A DNA stretch of 64,000 bases from Branchiostoma belcheri (GCF_001625305.1 NW_017803898.1:868548-932547), one strand, 5' to 3'. Shown: positions 44,079-56,430, counted from the stretch's first letter. Translations and numbers: made by a program. The notes: generated from the sequence alone by a model not told the origin.

Positions 44079-44650
44079 NNNNNNNNNNNNNNNNNNNNNN
44101 NNNNNNNNNNNNNNNNNNNNNNNNNNNNNNNNNNNNNNNNNNNNNNNNNNNNNNNNNNNNNNNNNNNNNNNNNNNNNNNNNNNNNNNNNNNNNNNNNNNN
44201 NNNNNNNNNNNNNNNNNNNNNNNNNNNNNNNNNNNNNNNNNNNNNNNNNNNNNNNNNNNNNNNNNNNNNNNNNNNNNNNNNNNNNNNNNNNNNNNNNNNN
44301 NNNNNNNNNNNNNNNNNNNNNNNNNNNNNNNNNNNNNNNNNNNNNNNNNNNNNNNNNNNNNNNNNNNNNNNNNNNNNNNNNNNNNNNNNNNNNNNNNNNN
44401 NNNNNNNNNNNNNNNNNNNNNNNNNNNNNNNNNNNNNNNNNNNNNNNNNNNNNNNNNNNNNNNNNNNNNNNNNNNNNNNNNNNNNNNNNNNNNNNNNNNN
44501 NNNNNNNNNNNNNNNNNNNNNNNNNNNNNNNNNNNNNNNNNNNNNNNNNNNNNNNNNNNNNNNNNNNNNNNNNNNNNNNNNNNNNNNNNNNNNNNNNNNN
44601 NNNNNNNNNNNNNNNNNNNNNNNNNNNNNNNNNNNNNNNNNNNNNNNNNN
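44079..44650. other. Assembly gap (572 N)
   Basis: Run of N. Open frames across it are meaningless. Confidence 1.
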
Positions 44651-44667
44651 GGGAGGGAGAGAGGAAG

Positions 44668-44955
44668 AGAGAAATCTTAAGAACCCGGAGATAGTGTGAT
44701 TGACGCGTGACGTGGTGTCGACTCGTACGTCTTTTGGCAGGCGCCGGTTGTCAGCTTAGATTAAACCTTTCAAGTGTCTTCTCTTGAACCTGAATTCCAG
44801 GAAGAAATTCCTCAGTGTGAGAGTAATCCAGGCAAGGAACAAGTTGCCATCAGAGACTGTAAATCAGTCTACAATCGATGCATCAACGGATTTAAGAACA
44901 GCATTGACGAATACATAACGACCACCAAGGACATAGGAGCTTCAAAGGGCTAGCC
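44668..44955 (+). other. Inverted copy of the 42.6-kb block with open-frame remnant
   Basis: 44680-44790 is an inverted relative of 42600-42690 and 42945-43030, so related blocks lie on both sides of the gap. After acceptor-like cttttggcag the frame gives APVVSLD, a stop, then about 60 open codons (segments TFQVSSLEPEF, VYNRCINGFKNSIDEY) to TAG at 44953. No family assigned. Confidence 0.35.
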
Positions 44956-45439
44956 GCCCACTTGCTCCAGAATTCCTAAATTCTTCTCTTGACCGATTTT
45001 AGTAATACTTTATGAATAAAGGATGGCTCAAAGAAATAAACAAGCAAACAAGTAAAGCAAGTAGTATTTCTTGTATCCTCCTTGCGCCCTCCTCTAAAAA
45101 CTGTAAGTTAAATAGATAAAGGGCTGAGCTGGGCTGTCCTATATCATTCATCTTATTTGAGATAAAAGATGACTTTAACGCCCTTGGCAAATACTGTGCC
45201 ATAAATAAGCATATTACTCACAACTATATATTGAAATAGCAAAGTTGGGACACTTCCAAGGGACCTCCATAATTTTTCACATTGGAACCATAATTTGTAG
45301 GTTCCCTGCAGAGTGAAATATTGTCTCAGTTGAAGGTTTATGAGCGTTGACGGTAAACCGTGACCGTCATGGATAATAATTGTATGCAGGGCCACAAATT
45401 GACGAGACAAGAAACTCGAATGCCAGTTCCCCACTGACA

Positions 45440-45700
45440 TACAACTCTTTTTTCTCGTTCTTAAGAGTTGCACGTCGGAAGAACGTACTGTGCCTGTGTG
45501 AAACCCGTAACATATTGTGCATAACACGTTGACAGATGAACCTTGCAACATAAATTTGCCCGTAGCAACATTTCTAACGACTCTTTTTTCTCGTACTTGG
45601 AGTGACATGTCGGTAGAACGTACTGTGCCTGTGTGAAACCCGTAATATATTGTGCATAGCACGTTGTCAGACCGACGGTGCATCATAAATTTGACTGTTG
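45440..45700 (-). repeat. Two tandem copies of a ~136-bp unit
   Basis: gaacgtactgtgcctgtgtg...aaacccgtaa...tattgtgcat at 45481 and 45617. They lie inside a 189-codon minus-strand frame whose repeated halves differ by many replacement changes. No family recognised. Confidence 0.6.
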
Positions 45701-46430
45701 CACACCATATATTTTTCAACACAACATTTGTAAACTATAGACAGTATGTCATCCTGAAATATACGAATGCGACCTTAAATGAGACGTTCTGCCGAAGTGC
45801 AATGCACAATACATTATAGATTTCGCGTAGGCGCAGTATGTTCTGCCGATTTAATTTTCAGAAAGAGAAAAGTTCAGAAGTTTCGGAGGAAGAAAAGCTT
45901 GGGTATTGGTGTATAAAAGTTACTGAAACTTTGAATGTAATAGAATGTAGCCACACAGGAGCAAAATTTTGCTTCAGCAAAAATCCCTGTCATTTGAAGT
46001 ACTACTTTCCAAAAGACACGTACAAAAAACTGTACACATTGACTGCCAGGCTGTTTCAAGTTACAGATACCGATCCGGAAGCAAAACGACTTCATGCACG
46101 GTACTGTTAAAAGATCCTTCAATCAAGCCAACACAATTATGCAAGAACATACCTTGAAGATACGTGGATACATTCCAGCAAATGCCACTATGTATTCAGT
46201 AGGAATGGCCCTGGTTTCCGAGAACTGGCGGCTGGTCTTATCTCAAAGTGCACAGATAGTGGGGTTTTGATTAAAAAGTTTTCTGACGAGCCCATTTTCT
46301 GAGGGAAGGATTTGGCAGTCAGAAAGGGTTTTGATCCTGACCGCCATTATTTTGGGTGATGAGCAAAGGGAATAGAGAAGGTTTGCGATTTTCTATGTAC
46401 TACTGTAGCAGAATATAGTGTAATATATAT
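45701..46430. other. No gene recognised
   Basis: The plus-strand 90-codon frame at 45838 follows an acceptor-like taattttcag at 45852-45861, but no donor or partner exon was found. Confidence 0.3.
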
Positions 46431-46432
46431 AA

Positions 46433-46481
46433 TGTTTGTGTGTGTCTGTTTGTTTGTTTGTGTGTGTGTGTGTGCGTGTTT

Positions 46482-46526
<45 letters not shown>

Positions 46527-46562
46527 GGTGAGTGTGTTGTGTCTGTATGTGTTTGTGTGTAT
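46433..46562. repeat. (TG)n microsatellite
   Basis: Interrupted TG repeat. The Cys/Val-rich frame is an artefact. Confidence 0.95.
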
Positions 46563-46894
46563 GCTGCATTTAAATTTTCCTATTTTCCTGCGTGTTCCTA
46601 ACAGCCCTATCCTATCGTATTCTATGTGCCGTCACGTAAGCACCTTTACTACCAGCAGCGGAATCATAACAAGAATCCTCCCGGTTTAATAAAACTTCTG
46701 CAGTTATGATCAAAGGTAACACGCCAAACCCCTTTGGGGTTCTCCTACAGACCATTTGGGGTTCTGATACAGACCAGACTGGATTGAAGAGGCCAAGGGT
46801 TAGACAAGAATTGACCTCTAGTCCACTGAGGTCACGTCCATTGCCGACGGTTTAATGAATTCGGGGCACTAGACGTGTAGAGCCCTTCTTACTG

Positions 46895-47380
46895 TTTCAT
46901 CATTGTATAATCTATCTCGTGCCAGTCAGAAAGGGGAAGGCCGAATGGAGATCAGTCTCCCAGAGGAAACTAGAAAGGGCCTTAAGAATGGTCAGAAAAC
47001 TCCAGGATCTGTATACGGATCTGAATCAACATCATTCTTTTTTCTTTTCACTGTTTCATCAATGTACAATCGATACCTAGCCCATGTCAGTCACAAAGGG
47101 GAAGGCCGTATGGAGATACCAGCTCAGAAAACAACACGAAATAGCCATGCCTTCAAGTACCAAGGCTTATCAACCAAGGATTGAGGTGTTTAAAAAGTAA
47201 TTTTTTCCTAGAACTATCGCAAAGTGGACCTCGCTGTCACCTAGTAAAGTTAGATGTTCAAGGGTTAGGTGTAACAGGTCGTTCGGTGTAGCCAGCTGCC
47301 GCCGCGCTGCGTGCCTGCGAAGTTGGTGTGTTACGCCGAAGGGCGGTTACACCGGCTACTAGCATACAGATACAGATCAG
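46895..47380 (+). mobile_element. LINE remnant: reverse transcriptase tail and 3' UTR
   Basis: Segments resembling the R-N-S-H-x-F-x-Y spacing of the tail (about 47136-47160) precede FFPRTIAKWTSL (47201-47236). After an internal deletion, LDVQGLGVTGRSV and stop (47289-47291) follow. The 3' UTR, gtgcctgcgaagttggtgtg and gggcggttacaccggctac, ends with gatacagatacagat. Frameshifted and dead. Confidence 0.75.
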
Positions 47381-47826
47381 CGTCAGAAAGGAAACTAGAA
47401 AGGCCCTGTAAGAATGTTTGTATCGACTTTCTAATTTTTTTCTCCTTTTGGACTTCACGTATTTGCATAACAATAAATAGTTATTTTGGGAGTTCATCTG
47501 TGTTGGTAGAAGTCATTATAAAGCAACTTTAAACTGTAATATCCAACACAACGAATCTAAAATGTTGTTAAAACTCAGAACTTTTGAAAATCTTTTTGAC
47601 ATCAGTATACGACCTGGTTCCCTTTGGTTCACAGACCTCCGTTCGCTATTGTACTTTGATTGACATGTACTAGATTGTACATTGATGAAATCATGAAAGG
47701 GGCTCACCGATACTAGTAGTTCATTATAGATGGCAAATGCGGCTTAAGCCCCTGTCATACATAGCCGAATTATATGTGATTGAAGATAAACAGCATTTTA
47801 TTATGGATTGTCCACTATATGTGGGA

Positions 47827-48438
47827 TAGAATTTCAGCACTAGGTACATGGATAGCATTTCAGTACTAGGGACAGGGGTAGCATTTCAGTACTAGGGACA
47901 GGGATAGCATTTCAGTACTAGGGACAGGGGTAGCATTTCAGTACTAGGGACAGGGATAGCATTTCAGTAGTAGGGACAGGGATAGCATTTCAGTACTAGG
48001 GACAGGGATAGCATTTCAGTACTAGGGACAGGGATAGCATTTCAGTACTAGAGACAGGGATAGCATTTCAGTACTAGGGACAGGAATAGCATTTCAGTAC
48101 TAGGGACAGGGATAGCATGTCAGTACTAGGGACAGGGATAGCATTTCAGTACTAGGGACAGGGATAGCATTTCAGTACTAGGGACAGGGATAGCATTTCA
48201 GTACTAGGGACAGGGATCGCATTTCCGTACTAGGGACAGGGATAGCATTTCAGTACTAGGGACAGGGATAGCATTTCAGCACTAGGGACAGAGATAGAAT
48301 TTTAGTACTAGGGACAGGGATAGCATTTCCGTACTAGGGACAGGGATAGCATTTCAGTACTAGGGACAGAGATAGCATTTTAGTACTAGGGATAGGGATA
48401 GCATGTCAGTACTAGGGACAGGGATAGCATTTCAGTAC
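47827..48438 (+). repeat. 26-bp minisatellite, about 23 copies
   Basis: Unit tagcatttcagtacta + gggacaggga. Copies differ at one or two bases. It abuts the 3' side of the inverted LINE tail at 48446. Not CRISPR: there are no unique spacers. Confidence 0.95.
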
Positions 48439-48445
48439 AGCTATA

Positions 48446-48782
48446 TTACACCGAATGACTTGTAACACTCAATCTTTGCACATTTAATTGCGCACGTTGT
48501 TTAAAGCTTTCTAGTGATGTTGCTCCAACTGTGCTTGGTAGTAACGAGTTCCACTCTATGATAGTTCTGGTGAAACACGAGTTTTTGAACACCTCAATAT
48601 AAGCCTTGCCTTCTCAACATCATATCTACATGCTCTGGTTGATGCCAATATTCATAACTTCACCTTTACCGAACCGTGCGTTCTCCCAAGCCTACTTTGC
48701 TGATATTAGTACGCCATAACAAGCTAGCCGCAGAACGTCTCAACGGTGAAAGAGGCGCTCAAGCAACGCACAGGTCGACTGG
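48446..48782 (-). mobile_element. LINE reverse transcriptase tail, copy 1
   Basis: The minus strand reads FKNSCFTRTIIEWNSLLPS then TVGATSLESFKQRAQLNVQR and TAA. Further upstream minus-strand sequence is frameshifted. The 3' UTR expected to the left is cut off by the minisatellite. Confidence 0.85.
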
Positions 48783-49206
48783 GTCTGTATCGGTATAGCC
48801 GGTATAACTGCCATTCGGCGTAACACACCTGCTTCGCAAGCACGCGGCGCGGCGGCAGCTAGCTATATCACACCGAATGACTTGTTACACTCAGTCTTTG
48901 CACATTCAATTGCGTTCGTTGTTTAAAGCTTTCTAGTGATGATGCCCCAATGTGCTTGGTGGCAACGAGTTCCAGTCTACGATAGTTCTTGGGAAATACG
49001 GGTTTTTGAACACCTCAATATAAGCCTTGCCTTCTCAACATCATATCTACGTGCTCTGGTTGACGCCAATATTCATAAACTTCACCTTTACCCAACCGTG
49101 CGCTCTCCCAAGCCTACTTTGCTGATATTAGACCGCCATAACAAGCTAGCCGCAGAACGTCTCAACGGTGAAAGATGCGCTCAAGCAACGCATAGGTCGA
49201 CTGGGT
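48783..49206 (-). mobile_element. LINE tail, tandem copy 2, with 3' UTR
   Basis: About 85% similar by eye to the 48446-48782 block. It has the 3' UTR (48785-48862: cggtataactgccattcggc, ggcgcggcggcagctagcta), a stop at 48868-48870 and the tail to 49013. Two head-to-tail copies suggest tandem duplication rather than two independent insertions. Confidence 0.8.
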
Positions 49207-49254
49207 CATAACTAGAGTCATAGGAATGGGAGTATTATAGCCGATTGAGTTGAA

Positions 49255-50460
49255 ATGTCTCTGCGTAGGTCATATCTCGAGCTGGTTTAATAGAAAAGGG
49301 TTGCCCGAACAGTCACGTTTTGTGGATAGGGATAACCTCAATTACTTCGGGAGGCGAAACAACGTCTCCAGTATCCATGGACCATCAAAGCACGTATAAA
49401 GGGTGAAGGTATGTGTTTCTCTGTATTCATGTGCTTTAACGTTTGTAGATAAAACCTGAATGCTGTGATATGTGATGGTACATGTTAGTGTTAAGGGTCT
49501 CTCGTATCCATGGACCATCAACGCACGTAGAGAAGGAAAGGTATGCGTTTTCTCTGTAAATAATTTTGTAAGTAAAACTTCAATGTTGAGATATGGGAAG
49601 AAATGTATGCGTATTGTCTAATAGAAAAGGGTTTGGCTTACAGTCACGTTTTGTGGATATGGATAACCTCAATTACTTCGGGAGGCAAAACAACGTCTTC
49701 TGTATCCATGGACCATCAAAGCACGTAGAGGAGGCAAGGTATGCGTCTTCTTCTGTAAAATGGTCTGCGTTTGCTTTGTATAATGTGGTCTTTAGAATTT
49801 GTAGATAAAACTAGAATGCCGAAATATGCGAAGAAAGATTGAAGAAGTTAGTCTCAATGCATGGTATCGTAAAGCTTTGAATTTAAAGATGTTGTATCTT
49901 CTGATTACTGGTATAAATGGACATTATCGTTAAGTCCTGTGTATTTTAGACTTAGCTGTGGTTCAAGTTATAGCGTTATGGGAAGAGAGATTGTAAAAGT
50001 TAGTCCTAATGGTGTAGTAAAGGTGTTTTGTCTTCTGATTACTAGTGTAAATATGTGTGGTGGTTGTTAAGTCCCATGGTTTTTAGACTCGGTTGTGGTT
50101 CAAGTTATAGGGTTATGGGAAGGAAGATTGTGAAAGTTAGTCTTGATGATGGTGTTATTTCTCCGTTAGGTAAAAGCGTCTTCGGTATAAATGGACCATC
50201 AACGCACGTAGAGGGGGAAGGTATGCGTTTTCTACGTACAATGGTCTGTACATTATGTAGATAAAACTTGAATGCTGAGATATGGGAAGAAAGATTGTAA
50301 AAATAGTCTTAATGGTGTCGTAAATGTGTTTTATCTCCTGATTATACATGGAAATGATCGTAAGTTAAGTGTAGTGGTTGCCAAGTTCTGTGGTTTTGTA
50401 GACTATAGGGTTATGGGAAGAAAGGTTGTAAAGGTAAGTCTCAATGGTGTCGTGAAACAC
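49255..50460 (+). repeat. Tandem array with exon-like segments and donor-like ends
   Basis: Two longer units (about 49305-49410 and 49640-49742) follow cag or ttacag with tcacgttttgtggata..., giving a frame containing DNLNYFGR and IHGPSKHV, then ag|gtatgNg. Shorter units at 49499-49545 and 50181-50223 keep only the GPSTHVE end and the donor-like site. Differences include several replacements and one copy has a stop, so there is no evidence of coding constraint. The intervening repeat is atgggaagaaagattgtaaa. Confidence 0.55.
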
Positions 50461-50785
50461 CAGTTACCATGATGACAGACGTCTGGTTCAGGTCATTGAC
50501 CTTTTGTGTTTGGAGAAGAGGAAACTGAGCAAAAACAATACGTTTTCCTTCGGTAAACATAACAAACTCTGTCAACTACAAACCTACTGTATTCCAATGT
50601 TGAGTGGGCCTTTCTTTCCAGACAAACCAATGATATGCCTGTGTTACTGAACTGATACATATCTCTTCATAAATAACAGTCATCCTACTGTAGTAATAGA
50701 ACTCTGATGTAATTTTAGATAACTGCATGAAATCACTAATGCCCAGTAAGCGATATCGGACCCAAAATTGGCTGCAACTAATAAG

Positions 50786-51021
50786 TGTCGTGTGGCGTAG
50801 CGGCGGAGTGCTCGACTCGGAACTAAGAGGTCTCGGGTTCGAGTCCTGACATACCACCGATCTTGTGCCCTTGGGAAAGGCACTTGACACGACTTTACTC
50901 ACTTAGCTCAGGTGAAAATGAGTGTTGTATTGTATTGTGTTGGTAGCGGCATTAATATAAGTTGAAAAAACTTGAGTGTGCCGTCACCACGTCTTGTGAT
51001 TATATGTTCCAGTATAAAAAA
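50786..51021 (+). mobile_element. tRNA-derived SINE with target duplication
   Basis: tgtcgtgtggcgtagcggcg start, B-box ggttcgagtcc, gatcttgtgcccttgggaaa, end cttgagtgtgccgtc plus an AT/A-rich tail. aactaataag at 50776-50785 and 51022-51031 is a 10-bp target duplication, typical of LINE-driven insertion. Confidence 0.88.
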
Positions 51022-51254
51022 AACTAATAAGACGTTAAGTGACACACTGTAGAGAAAACGATGCAATTTTTCACAATGGCTTCCTCTTGAACCTTCAGTT
51101 ACATGAAAAACACATTTAGTAAATGCCACAGCCAGACGCAAGTCCCCATCTGTGCTTTTATAATAGCCTCCCTGAGGATAGCTTTGAAACTGGGAGGACA
51201 ATATGATGTAATGGCGTACTTAAGAAGGCGTTGTTTCGCATCAGTAATGCATAT

Positions 51255-51415
51255 TTAATACCAGTACCTAAAGCCAGCTCAGAAAAGACGAAGAAATAGC
51301 TATGCCTTCAAAGTTCAAGTACCAGAGTTAGCAACTGAGGATTGAGGTGTTCCAAAACTCATTTTTCCTAGAATTATCGTAAAGTGGAACTCGCTGCCAA
51401 TAAGTGCAGTAGTTT
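51255..51415 (+). mobile_element. LINE reverse transcriptase tail remnant
   Basis: agctcagaaaagacgaagaa through cttcaa resembles 47120-47160. FPRIIVKWNSLP is readable at about 51362-51397. Frameshifted. Confidence 0.6.
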
Positions 51416-53104
51416 AGGCACTGTTCATTCATAATTTAGGAACCTATGGCCTGCATTGTACCTCCTTTTTTGTGAGCTTGCCTTTCTGAAGTAATTGCAC
51501 TTACAGGGAACAATATTCGACGTTTATTTAGTAAAACCAACACACATGGTGAAATCCCTCGTACTCAATATGTAAAGGTACAGGACAAAAAGGTGTGCAA
51601 CTATAGCGCCAACTATAGCTAATATTAGCTGACAGAGGCGAATACAAGTTCTATAAGACAGAACATTACAGCTTAAAGGTTGGGCAGTCCGAAATGCAAA
51701 GGCAAGTACAAGTAGATCGTTGTATGTTCAAAATTGAGTGTTTTTTTAAACGTAGGCGGGTTCATTCACGTGTTCGTGATGTTGACTTATAGCGTTGTGT
51801 AGCTTTAGGTAGAGATGTCAATCATTAACAGGGTCCCATAGTTTGGTCCCTTGTTGTGTGGGAATAGCTCTCATTAAACTGTGTGTGTGCCGTTAATTTT
51901 TCTGTATCCTGGTATGTGTGAACATTGGACAATTCTGTGATGGCGTCACACACATACTGGAACCGTGACTGTGGACTTGGCTAACACGGGATGTTGATGT
52001 CCAAGTCTACAACATGACAACCCATAGAAGGTCTTGGAGCGGCCAGGTTTCAGGCATGTTACTGTGAGTCACTAACTTGAATTTGTCGTTCATAGCTTAC
52101 AGATAGGACGTAATGTTGATCAATTCACCCTCCCCTCTGGATATGCAATGATAGGTACTCCTTGCATCTCTTGTGTTAGTTTTATTACGTATATTTTATA
52201 TTCCAGCAGTCTTCTACACCCCGCATAACTTTGGCGTCATAGCATTTTCAAAACAACCGTCGACAAGGGTCCAACATAGCCTTTGTCCTAACAGGACAGC
52301 TTTATACGGCACATGTAACATTACATGTAACGTTGCGAATGTTACAATAATATTATGTCTTCAGTTTGCGACCGTACAGCGATTGTAATACCTTCAAAAA
52401 GCGACATACATACATACATACCTACATGTACATGTAAGCTAAAGCGCAGTGTTTACATTACTAATTGTAAGTCAACATGTATGTTTACATTAGAAACAGC
52501 TATGACGGACCTAAGCTTGGTACTCAATCGCTATTCAAACACCTCTTCACTGTGTACAAGACAAGATTGGATTTTATTTGGTTAATGGAGTTTCTACCTA
52601 ACCATGCATGCGCGGACGCTCCCTTTCATATTTGCTTGCGTCTAGGAATAAAAATATGTTGTTTGTTTGTTCTATTCATGAAATACTACTGTTGTCGAAA
52701 TACTGAAATCAGCCTGCAGGCCACTTTCAAATTTCATTGAGGTCATATGAGGGTAGAGTTCATCAGGGTCAGACAAAATATAACAAGTTACAGCTACAAC
52801 ATCGAAGCACTAACAAATCCATAAAGACATATAGTTGGCGAGACATTCCCCGACATTTTCAATAGCACAGTTAGCGAGCTCGTGCGTATTTTGTGACGCC
52901 AGACAGATTCTTTCTGGCAACTATTTGCGCACTGCTCTTGCCCTGGCGCCGGGGTTATGGATATACCGTTAGGGTGAATTAAAACTCAAGCGATGTTATC
53001 TGAACGTGTCAGGCTCTAGATTAGGTCGGCGAACCCTCCAACGTTTGATTATGCCCATTAGGTTAGGTCACGGTGGTCACATATATTCGGGATGCAACGT
53101 CCCC
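51416..53104. other. No gene recognised
   Basis: Short open frames at 52.2-52.7 kb have no motif or splice context. Confidence 0.4.
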
Positions 53105-53110
53105 ACCTTT

Positions 53111-53475
53111 ATTCGAACCCGAAGTATGTTCGATCGTGTTCGATCTGGGTAATTACATTTTGTAGAACCGAACGCGCGTTCCATTTGGGGTCACCTGCGG
53201 TCGTCCTTTTTTTCGAACCCGAACTGTGTTCGATCTGGGTAATTATAACCGAACGCGCGTTCCATTTGGGTTCATTCAGGGTAAAATTTAGGCTACAGAG
53301 TCACCACTTTTTTTTAAACCCGAACTGTGTTCGATCTGGGTAATTCGAACGGAACGCGTGTTCCATTTGGGTTCATTCCAGAGTTGCCACTTTTTCTAGA
53401 ACCCGAATTATGTTCGATCGTGTTCGATCTGGGTAATTAGAACCGAACGCGCGTTCCATTTGGGGTCACTTGCGG
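53111..53475 (+). repeat. Tandem array, ~80-105 bp unit, four copies
   Basis: Units with gtgttcgatctgggtaatta, aaccgaacgcgcgttccatt and tgggttcattc. Several contain the palindrome gaacgcgcgttc. Confidence 0.8.
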
Positions 53476-54079
53476 TCGTCCAACCTGTCACGTCTGCCTG
53501 AAGAGAAAGCTTAAAAATTATCATACAGATAGGAGCGGAGGGCTTACGGCATGCCTACGGATACACGTAGATTGCAGATCGTGTTAGGGTATAGGAATAA
53601 CCCTACAGTTCCAATATACATGCCGGTAATGCATTGAATCCTGTTAAGAAGGCGTCAGCATCTCAGGAATCAAAACACCGTAAAAACGTAACGTTACCCT
53701 CAAATGGTAGCCTGTTATGATGTCAACTGCCTAATAAAAACATTTCGTACAAATCCTATGCAGCTATCTTATATCTACTTCATATCCATTTTATATCCTT
53801 CCATATATAACGTTAGCGCTAGTTCTCTTCGGTTATTTTGGCTTCAAAGAAGCATCTCGAGATCAGCCAACTATTTCATGCCGAAAACTCCAAAATGGAA
53901 CTACCTAAACTAATCCACTCAGTCAGAGCCGGCTAAAAATGCCACAATTTGGCTTTAAGAATTTCTCAAAGTGCTTTTCCATGTTTAAAACCCTCTCACT
54001 GTGAGGCCTAAGCTAAGTTGCGCTAACTCAATTGGGCACATGATATATACATGGACATTACTACCTTCGCCAAAGAAAA

Positions 54080-54480
54080 TGGTGTGTCTTTAAGTTCAAG
54101 AGGAGAAAAATTGAAGAAAACTGTCTATTTTACAGATGGCGAGTGGTATAATTCCCCCTACTTTACCTCATATAGTCCTTCGCGTCGCTTCTAGACGTTA
54201 GAGTAAATGAGTTGATATTTTGTATAGAAATTTCGAGAAAATTACCCATCTTTAAACTTAAGAGGAGAAAAACTGAAGAAAACTTTCTATTTTTCAGATG
54301 TCGTGTGATATAATTCCCCCTACTTTACCTCTTATAGTCATATAGTCCTTAGCGTTGATTGTAGACGGTTAGAGTAAATGAGTTGACTTTTGTAGAAATG
54401 GAAAAAAAAATGACGCATCTTTATGCTTAATAGGAGAAAATGTATAATTCCCCCTACTTTCCCTCATATAGTCCTTGGCT
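54080..54480 (+). repeat. Tandem array, ~170 bp unit, three copies
   Basis: Units carry aagaggagaaaaactgaaga, tttctatttttcagatgNcg and ataattccccctactttacc. Two contain an acceptor-like ctattttacag/ctatttttcag, but no conserved open frame follows. Confidence 0.7.
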
Positions 54481-54727
54481 TCGCCTGTAGACGTTGGTGT
54501 AAGTAATAGGTTGACATTTTGCGGCGAAGACTCTAAAAGCAGTTTCACGTTTGTCTGACGAGTACTGTATCATATGACACAAGTCGAGCGTGTCGGGCGT
54601 TCTATTTTGGCAAGTCGCCATTCTGACCTTGAACCCACCCAATCTTATATTCTACCCCAGTAACGTTACATGTATGTAACGTTATGTGTTACAGGGCAGG
54701 CGCCACCATTGCGTTATGCAGTGCACA

Positions 54728-54842
54728 CAGCACCATAATTCTAGTCCATATTCTTGGAAAATCCTTTTCTTTTCTTAAAAATCTCGGTCAAGTCTGAATA
54801 CTTTGGGGCTGGATGCAGCAGGTAACTAGGTAAGTGTTCACT
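54728..54842 (+). repeat. Unit of the 55.4-kb array, separated
   Basis: accataattctagtccatat and tactttggggctgg...aggtaactag, as in 55435-55910. Confidence 0.55.
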
Positions 54843-55184
54843 TGACACTGTAAGGATTTTGGACACTGTGCTGAACAAGACTACTAGTATTTCCTGAGAG
54901 GGGTGAAGGAGGGCCCATCACCCTTCACTGAACCGCGACGGGGGCCGATATCGTCTACCAGATACCTTTGATCCAGTGTTGACGTCACACTTCAGAGAAG
55001 CCACGTGACAAGCCTAACTGGGTCAGTCTACTGAGGAAGACCAGAGTTACTGGTCGAAAGCTTTAGGTGAGAACTTTTGTGTTACAGGGCAGACGCCACC
55101 ATTGCGTTGTGCAGTGACAGCCCCATATTTCTTTGAAACTTAAATTTTTTTTTTGCGATACCACTTTAAAACCAGATTAAGTGT

Positions 55185-55292
55185 AACAAGTCGTTCGATG
55201 TGATATAGCTTGCTGCCGCCGCGCCGCGTGCCTGCGAAGCTGGTGTGTTACGCCGAAGGGCGGTTATACCGGGTATACCGATACAGATACTT
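55185..55292 (+). mobile_element. LINE 3' UTR fragment
   Basis: gtaacaagtcgttcgatgtg, ccgccgcgccgcgtgcctgc, gaagggcggttataccgggt and the ataccgatacagatac tail. Confidence 0.7.
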
Positions 55293-55434
55293 TGCAGACT
55301 TGGGTCTGAAGAGCGTAAGTATTTAACATTTTTTCCGTTTTATACTACAACTTGCAGGTATCTAGAATTTGTCCATTGTACTCGTCAGCAATTCTTATAT
55401 ACAAGACATTCATATCTCTTTAAAAAAATATAGT

Positions 55435-55910
55435 TCTTAAAAACTATATTCTAGTCCATATAGTTAATATCTTTGAAAATCCTTCCTTTTTCTTTCTTGA
55501 AAACTTTTGTCGAGTTATGATACAGTACTTTGGGGTTAGAAAGAACAGGTAACTAGTGTCTCTGGAGATTTTTTTAAGATAATGTTTTTCCTCTTGGTGG
55601 TGACAACCGCATAATTCTAGTCCATAGTTAATATCTTTGAAAATCCTTTCTTTTTTCTTGTACAAAACTTTTGTCTAGTTATGATACAGTACTTTGGGGT
55701 TAGAAAGAACGGGTAACTAGTGTCTCTGGAGATTTTTTAAGATAATGTCTTCCCTCCTGGCAGTGACAGCTCTATAATTCTAGTCCATAGTTAATATCTT
55801 TGAAAATCCTTTCTTTTGAACCTTTTGGTCCAGTTGGATACTTTGGGGATCAAAAAGGAACAGGTAACCAATGTCTCTAGAGATTTTTCAGGAGAATGTC
55901 TTCCCTCTTG
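55435..55910 (+). repeat. Tandem array, ~165 bp unit, three copies
   Basis: attctagtccatagttaata, tttgaaaatcctttcttttt, gatacagtactttggggtta and aaagaacaggtaactagtgt in order. Each has a donor-like acag|gtaact, but no conserved frame precedes it. Confidence 0.75.
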
Positions 55911-56245
55911 GCCGCCACAAATCGCCTCTTAGTACCCATCATACTAACAACACGGGAGCAAAAACAATTAAATTAACCAAATATGGGGAATAATTGGCCA
56001 CTGGAGTTTAGCCACCGTAGAGTTCATTTGCTGACGCAGTTAGGAGGAAAAATACCCTCTCTCAAGGACTGACACTCCTGGCCAGTTATCTCTTTTTTGC
56101 CGATACTGTCTTGCCAAATTGATTTTATATTGCAACCACGAAAAGATCTGCTTATACAAGGTAAGGGAATACTTTACATTTCTTAACAAAATTGATACTA
56201 AGCACCAAAAGATCTTCTTACAAGGTAAGAGAATACTTACGTCGA

Positions 56246-56430
56246 TGAAGGTTAGACATCCAGGTAATACGATACGCCCCAAAAGCAGTTACTCAAGCAA
56301 CTGGATATGATTTTGAAAACGGTCAGACGTTTCAGCTAGTATCCACTAGCTTTCGTCAGTGACTGAGAGACCAGAGGAGAAATGCGGGTTTATAATCATA
56401 TCCAGTTGCTTGAGTAACTGCTTTTTGGCG
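56246..56430. mobile_element. 'cagttactcaagcaact' element, fullest copy
   Basis: gaaggttagacatccaggta, cagttactcaagcaactgga at 56285, a central palindrome (agctagtatccactagct) and the inverted tccagttgcttgagtaactg. Confidence 0.65.

Noticed and set aside
44065..44699. Two ~208-codon frames
   Set aside because: They consist almost wholly of N from the assembly gap.
45153..45722. 189-codon open frame on the minus strand
   Set aside because: It spans two tandem 136-bp units whose copies differ by many replacements. No family motif, start context or splice partner.
45838..46110. 90-codon frame with an acceptor-like site near its start
   Set aside because: No donor, partner exon or recognised motif, and an overlapping opposite-strand frame is equally open.
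47827..48438. CRISPR-like array
   Set aside because: Repeats are directly contiguous with no spacers, in a eukaryotic genome. It is a minisatellite.
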